Below, piece after piece: positions 59,658-64,000 of a DNA stretch of 64,000 bases; within the stretch, counting starts at the first letter, position 1; each line of letters opens with the position of its first letter. The stretch is from contig CALXIQ010000024.1 in NCBI GenBank assembly GCA_944388405.1, positions 1 through 64,000 of the forward strand, in the 5' to 3' direction. Made by a program: the position numbers and the translations under genes. The notes under the pieces are model-generated. The model saw only the letters and a program-made list of their open reading frames with translations, was not told the DNA's origin and made no database searches. The DNA is from an uncultured Ruminococcus sp. (GTDB taxonomy: Bacteria > Bacillota > Clostridia > Oscillospirales > Ruminococcaceae).

Positions 59658-60683
59658 ATGAAATTAAGAAGATATAATAACAAAAGAAATGGGGCAATCG
59701 CAGTTGCTGTTACAGCTGTGGCGGCATCGTCCGTCCTCGCTTTTGTTTTGTCCGCAAGTTTAATTGCCGCAGGCTGCACCCTGTTAGGGGGAGCGGTGGC
59801 AATTGCCATAATGCTTTATATTTTAAGGCTCGACGACGCTTTGATTACCGATACTGCCGCTGATTTTTCACGACTTGCAGACTGCCTTACCGAGCTTGAA
59901 GAGCGTGAGATTTTCCCCGATAACGAAGACACAGCTGTTTCAAAGCTGCAAAGTAAAATCATAAAGCTTGTGCGTATTCTTAAAAAGAAAAATAATGATT
60001 CGGTAGCGGAGCAGGAGAAAATCAAGTCGCTTGTGTCGGATATTTCCCATCAGCTTAAAACTCCTCTGGCAAACTTGAAAATGTATACCGACTTTATTTC
60101 GGACCCTGACCTTGACGAGCAAAAACGCAGGGAATATATCAGAATAATCTCCCTTTCGGTGGACAGGCTAAGCTTTTTGTCAGAGAGCATGATAAAAATC
60201 TCACGGCTGGAAAGCGGGCTTATTCACCTGAAATCGGAGGAGTTAAATCTCAGCGAAACGGTGTTGAAAGCCATTAAGGACGTTTACTCAAAAGCCGCCA
60301 AAAACGGCAATGAGATTGTGTTCAAGGAAGAAAATAAGGTGGTAATAAGTCACGACAGAGGCTGGACAGCTGAGGCGGTATTCAATCTTTTGGATAACGC
60401 CGTAAAGTATTCGCCCAAAGGCGGTAGGGTGTATGTAACGGTAAGGAAACTTGGCTTGTTCGCCGAGGTGGAAGTGAAAGACGAGGGAGATAAAATCCCC
60501 GAATGTGAGCAGCCCAAAATTTTCAGCCGCTTTTACAGAGGAAGCAACTCCCGTGAAAAGGAAGGCATCGGAATAGGGCTTTATCTGGCAAGAGAGATAG
60601 CAATAAAGCAGGGAGGGTATCTTAATCTCAAATCAAGCGACAAGGGAAATTCCTTTTCATTATTTCTTTTTCAGGGGGAATGA
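59658..60683 (+). CDS. sensor histidine kinase
   Basis: The 341-residue kinase has two membrane segments (about 15-60) with a very short loop, a His box SDISHQLKTPLANLKM, and ATPase motifs NLLDNAVKYS, DEGDKIP and GIGLYLAREIA. DEGD replaces the usual DxGxG, a mild change. No HAMP domain is seen. It fits an intramembrane-sensing kinase. Confidence 0.9.
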   Translation: MKLRRYNNKRNGAIAVAVTAVAASSVLAFVLSASLIAAGCTLLGGAVAIAIMLYILRLDDALITDTAADFSRLADCLTELEEREIFPDNEDTAVSKLQSKIIKLVRILKKKNNDSVAEQEKIKSLVSDISHQLKTPLANLKMYTDFISDPDLDEQKRREYIRIISLSVDRLSFLSESMIKISRLESGLIHLKSEELNLSETVLKAIKDVYSKAAKNGNEIVFKEENKVVISHDRGWTAEAVFNLLDNAVKYSPKGGRVYVTVRKLGLFAEVEVKDEGDKIPECEQPKIFSRFYRGSNSREKEGIGIGLYLAREIAIKQGGYLNLKSSDKGNSFSLFLFQGE

Positions 60684-60736
60684 CTGCACTCGGGCGAAAT
60701 TTTGTCCGTGATTTGACCCAAGCGATTATATTTCCC

Positions 60737-60765
60737 TTGAAAAGACGATAATTATATGGTATAAT
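60737..60765 (+). promoter_or_regulatory. promoter of the metH pair
   Basis: TTGAAA (60737-60742), 17 bp, TATAAT (60760-60765) with TGG extension. The leader is about 50 nt, too short for a riboswitch, but holds GGAG/CTCC and GCTCC-ACCTT-GGAGC pairings that exclude each other near the start. Confidence 0.75.
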
Positions 60766-60820
60766 TGGCGTATTGATTGTCTTGAAAAGGAGGAAAGCTC
60801 CACCTTGGAGCCCTGTTATA

Positions 60821-61492
60821 ATGAAACTTACAAAGCTTAACCGGTCGGAAGCCATAAGGTATCTGGGATACGGCGGCAGCACGCCGGATGAAAAAACTCT
60901 ATTGATTATAAACGATTGCGAAAAAAAGCTGCTGGAATGCATCTCTCCCGCTTATGTCTACAGGGTGTTTGACATAACAAGCAACGGTGAATCGGTGATT
61001 GTGGAGGGAACCTCCCTGAGCCTTGAGGGTGACGACATTAAAGCTCATCTTGATAAATGTAAAAAATGCGTGCTTATGTGTGCGACTATTTCTGCCGGAG
61101 CGGACAAGCTTATAAGACAGCTTGAAGCGGTGGATATGACAAAAGCGGTAATAACCGACTGTCTTGCAAGCGCCGCCGTGGAGCAGGTGTGCGACATCGC
61201 CGAGGAGGAAATAAAGTCGGGACTTGAAGACTGCTTTTTTACCTGGAGGTTTTCTCCCGGGTACGGAGATTTCCCAATAAACATTCAGAAAGACTTTCTT
61301 GAGGTGCTTAACGCTGCCAAAAGAATAGGCGTTAACACCACCGAAAGCATGATTCTTACGCCGAGAAAATCGGTTACCGCAGTAATGGGAATATCCGATG
61401 CCGAAATCCCCAAGGGACGGCGAGGCTGCGTTACCTGCAAGCTTAAGGGAAACTGCGCATACAGAAGAAAGGGTGAACATTGTGGATTTTAA
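60821..61492 (+). CDS. MetH reactivation-domain protein (stand-alone)
   Basis: The 223-residue protein corresponds to the C-terminal activation domain of B12-dependent methionine synthase, which binds SAM and reactivates oxidised cobalamin. It has SEAIRYLGYGG, LASAAVEQVCDIAEEE, the SAM motif RFSPGYGDFPINIQ, and a Cys-rich end with CVTCKLKGNCAYR. Start 60821 is the first usable ATG after the promoter. It overlaps metH, whose product ends before this domain: a split enzyme. Confidence 0.9.
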   Translation: MKLTKLNRSEAIRYLGYGGSTPDEKTLLIINDCEKKLLECISPAYVYRVFDITSNGESVIVEGTSLSLEGDDIKAHLDKCKKCVLMCATISAGADKLIRQLEAVDMTKAVITDCLASAAVEQVCDIAEEEIKSGLEDCFFTWRFSPGYGDFPINIQKDFLEVLNAAKRIGVNTTESMILTPRKSVTAVMGISDAEIPKGRRGCVTCKLKGNCAYRRKGEHCGF

Positions 61493-63839
61493 AACGCTTT
61501 TGAAAAATGAATTTGTGTTCCTTGATGGGGCAATGGGAACAATGCTTCAGGCAAAGGGACTTAAAATGGGCGTCGCCCCCGAAACGCTTAACATAGAAAA
61601 GCCCGAATGGATAATTGACATCCATAAACAGTACGTTGACGCAGGAGCGGATATTATCTACGCCAACACCTTCGGCGCAAACCGCTATAAGCTGAGCGAG
61701 TGTGGATACGGCGTTGAGGAAACTATAGCGGCGGCAATCAAAAACGCAAGAGCTGCCTGCGAGGACGGAAATACGCTGGTGGCACTGGATATAGGTCCTA
61801 TAGGTCAGCTGCTTGAACCAGCGGGAACTCTCTCCTTTGAAGAAGCGTACGATATTTTCAAACAAGCGGTAGTTGCAGGAAAGGACTGCGACGTTATTGT
61901 CTTTGAAACGATGACGGATTTATATGAGCTTAAAGCGGCGGTTCTGGCGGCAAAGGAAAACAGCAATAAGCCGATTATCTGCACAATGACCTTTGAGGAA
62001 AATATGCGCACCTTTACCGGATGCAGCATTAATTCTATGGCTCTGACTCTGGAAGGGCTGGGCGCTGACGCAATCGGCGTAAACTGTTCTCTTGGACCAA
62101 AGGAGCTGTACCCGATTGTCAAAGAGCTTTGTAGGTGGACAAGTCTGCCGGTAGTAGTAAAGCCAAACGCCGGCCTGCCCGACCCGATTACCAACGAGTA
62201 CAACGTTTTCCCCGATGAGTTTGCACAGCTTATGAAAGTGCTTGCCACTCTGGGAGTTAAGATATTCGGCGGCTGCTGCGGAACATCGCCGGAGTATATA
62301 AAAGCGATGAGAAAAGCACTTTCTGATGTAAAATACACTGACAGAGAGGTAAAGATACCTGCAGCCTGCTGCTGCGCTTCCAACACGGTGGTAATTAATC
62401 AGCCGAGAGTTATCGGCGAGCGAATTAATCCCACAGGCAAAAAGCGGTTTAAAGAAGCCCTGCTGGCAGGAGATATAGACTATATCCTCGGGCAGGGAAT
62501 AGAGCAGATTCATGCCGGAGCGGATATACTTGATGTAAATGTGGGACTTCCAGGAATTGACGAAAAAAACATGATGGTTAAAGCGGTGAAGGCTCTCCAG
62601 AGCGTGGTGGACGTACCTCTTCAGCTTGATTCAACTATCCCCGAGGTGCTTGAAGCCGGGCTTAGAATCTATAACGGTAAGCCTATTGTAAATTCCGTAA
62701 ACGGCGAGGAGAAATCACTGAAATCAGTGCTTCCGCTAGTGAAAAAATACGGAGCTGCAGTGGTGGGACTGTGCCTTGATGAAAATGGAATCCCAAAAAC
62801 TGCGCAGGAGAGGTTTGATATTGCCCGCAGAATAGTTTCGGAAGCAGAAAAGACTGGAATACGCCGTGAGGACGTTTATATAGACTGCCTCACCCTTACC
62901 GCCTCCGCAGAGCAGGCGGGAGTAATGGAAACTCTTAATGCCCTGGAGCGTGTAAAAAAGGAACTGGGGTGCAGGACGGTTCTGGGAGTATCGAACATAA
63001 GCTTCGGACTTCCTGCAAGAGAGATTGTAAATCACAACTTTCTAATGATGGCGCTTACAAAAGGGCTTGATTTGCCTATAATAAATCCCAACGTTGAAAC
63101 GATGATGCAGACGGTAAGAGCCTATAAGCTGCTGGCAAATATCGACTTAAACTCTGCTGAGTTTATATCTCATTACGGCGTTCAGAAAACCGAGGAGAAA
63201 AAGCCGCAGCAGACTGTTTCACTAACCCTTGACTATGCCATTGAAAACGGACTTAAAGCCGAAGGTGCAAAGATAACCGGGCAGCTGCTTGAAAACACCG
63301 ACCCTATGGATATTGTAAACAATCTGCTTATTCCTGCCCTTGACAAGACGGGAGCTGATTTTGAAACGGGTAAGATATTCCTGCCCCAGCTTATCCAGTC
63401 GGCGGGAGTGGCGCAGTCCTGCTTTGAGGTGATAAAAAATCATCTTGCAAAGTCGGGAGAAAAAAGCGAGTCAAAAGGAAAAATAATCGTCGCCACCGTA
63501 AAGGGGGATATACACGACATCGGCAAGAATATTGTAAAGGTGCTCCTTGAAAACTACGGCTACGAGGTTATCGACCTGGGTAAAGACGTTGACTGTCAGC
63601 GTGTGGTGGACTGCGCAATTGAAAACGACGTTCATCTTGTGGGACTTTCGGCGCTTATGACCACCACTCTGGCAAGCATGGAGGAAACCATAAAGTTGCT
63701 TAGAGAAAACAATGTTGACTGCAAGATAATGGTGGGGGGAGCAGTGCTCACTCCCGACTATGCCGAGAAAATCGGAGCGGATTTTTATGCAAAGGACGCA
63801 AAAGAATCCTGCGACATAGCAAAAAAAGTATTAGGATAA
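61482..63839 (+). CDS. metH: methionine synthase, B12-dependent, lacking activation domain
   Basis: The 785-residue protein carries a homocysteine-binding domain (about 1-290; DGAMGTMLQ, GGCCGTSPEYI), a pterin domain (about 320-590; GERINPTGKKRF, NFLMMALTKGLD), and a cobalamin domain (about 620-785; GDIHDIGKNIV with the base-off His). The reactivation domain is encoded separately upstream. GTG 61482 overlaps that gene and follows AAAGGG at 9 nt. No methyltetrahydrofolate reductase gene is seen inside the window. Confidence 0.95.
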   Translation: MDFKTLLKNEFVFLDGAMGTMLQAKGLKMGVAPETLNIEKPEWIIDIHKQYVDAGADIIYANTFGANRYKLSECGYGVEETIAAAIKNARAACEDGNTLVALDIGPIGQLLEPAGTLSFEEAYDIFKQAVVAGKDCDVIVFETMTDLYELKAAVLAAKENSNKPIICTMTFEENMRTFTGCSINSMALTLEGLGADAIGVNCSLGPKELYPIVKELCRWTSLPVVVKPNAGLPDPITNEYNVFPDEFAQLMKVLATLGVKIFGGCCGTSPEYIKAMRKALSDVKYTDREVKIPAACCCASNTVVINQPRVIGERINPTGKKRFKEALLAGDIDYILGQGIEQIHAGADILDVNVGLPGIDEKNMMVKAVKALQSVVDVPLQLDSTIPEVLEAGLRIYNGKPIVNSVNGEEKSLKSVLPLVKKYGAAVVGLCLDENGIPKTAQERFDIARRIVSEAEKTGIRREDVYIDCLTLTASAEQAGVMETLNALERVKKELGCRTVLGVSNISFGLPAREIVNHNFLMMALTKGLDLPIINPNVETMMQTVRAYKLLANIDLNSAEFISHYGVQKTEEKKPQQTVSLTLDYAIENGLKAEGAKITGQLLENTDPMDIVNNLLIPALDKTGADFETGKIFLPQLIQSAGVAQSCFEVIKNHLAKSGEKSESKGKIIVATVKGDIHDIGKNIVKVLLENYGYEVIDLGKDVDCQRVVDCAIENDVHLVGLSALMTTTLASMEETIKLLRENNVDCKIMVGGAVLTPDYAEKIGADFYAKDAKESCDIAKKVLG

Positions 63840-63854
63840 GCTTAAAATTATACG

Positions 63855-63886
63855 CCCTGCGATTAGTTGATAATCGCAGGGTTTTT
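63855..63886 (+). terminator. rho-independent terminator after metH
   Basis: CCCTGCGATTA pairs with TAATCGCAGGG followed by TTTTT. Confidence 0.9.
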
Positions 63887-63970
63887 GTTCTGCCTGAATA
63901 AAATCTGAAAATGCCGCCAACAATTAGATTGCAAAGCATTAAACACAGACGATTATTGGAGGCAATTGTT

Positions 63971-64000
63971 ATGACGGACAAAATAGCATCAAAATTAGGT
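63971..64000 (+). CDS. start of an unidentified gene, cut by the window end
   Basis: ATG 63971 follows TTGGAGGCAATTGTT and opens a frame MTDKIASKLG that runs to the window edge. Ten residues are too few to name it. Confidence 0.55.
   Translation, partial: MTDKIASKLG

Noticed and set aside
60766-60820. SAM or cobalamin riboswitch before the metH pair
   Set aside because: The promoter at 60737-60765 leaves only about 50 nt of leader, too short for either.

Overview
The window looks like part of a chromosome of a gut- or rumen-type Clostridia, most likely a Ruminococcus-like member of the Oscillospiraceae. The basis is: strong AGGAGG ribosome binding sites with frequent TTG/GTG starts; sporulation genes (sipL, spoIVA, sigG, a Spo0A-like regulator, ylmC/ymxH and a spoIIQ-like gene) among housekeeping genes; Bce-type peptide-resistance modules; and a plant-glycan (rhamnose/GH5/GH78) locus. 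Most genes are intact and closely packed. I see no CRISPR array, intact transposase or prophage.

Layout. 1-1.8 kb: tRNA-Asn, two unrecognised small genes and a broken iorA fragment. 1.8-11 kb (minus strand): a rhamnose locus reading GH5 lipoprotein glycosidase, cytoplasmic GH78 alpha-L-rhamnosidase, an AraC regulator killed by two in-frame stops, then rhaB-rhaA-rhaD. Two promoters in it share a 25-bp box (23/25 identical) exactly 35 bp upstream of a TATAAT. 11.2-14.3 kb: sipL-spoIVA. 14.3-21.7 kb: PII-like protein, prmA, nfeD-SPFH, sigG, Spo0A-like protein with a degenerate receiver, ylmC, rpsB-tsf. 21.8-26.5 kb: BceRS-BceAB module. 26.5-33.2 kb: MerR with an Fe-alcohol dehydrogenase and flavodoxin, a C39-like lipoprotein, and a DUF4405-ApbE-NusG_II-Gx operon suggestive of extracytosolic flavin chemistry. 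33.2-40.8 kb: AGCS symporter, LacI, SpoIIQ-like M23 protein, a two-component pair, nadA and a nuclease-like protein. 40.9-54.1 kb: cell wall and core genes (DacF-like, mgtE, yhbY, nadD, yqeK, rsfS, leuS, rpsU, DIP1984 family, yqeG, nfo, aroQ, pepP, efp). 54.1-60.7 kb: FMN riboswitch-ribU, a dense hairpin cluster, an ABC exporter and a second two-component pair. 60.7-64 kb: a split MetH (reactivation domain, then the catalytic protein).

The most notable unexplained signal is a roughly 120-nt structured leader present three times (5348-5465 minus, 15792-15912 minus, 58820-58940 plus). Each copy starts at a conserved extended -10 promoter, lies in sense orientation a short distance before a start codon (rhaB, prmA, a response regulator), and folds into the same series of hairpins. 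Several stems are kept by compensatory base changes. Other candidate RNAs are the five-hairpin region at 55138-55337 with two mutually exclusive pairings, a tRNA-like element after the DIP1984 gene (49653-49762), and a leader ORF with a terminator-like hairpin before mgtE.

All functional calls are from reading the sequence and family knowledge. No database search was possible.
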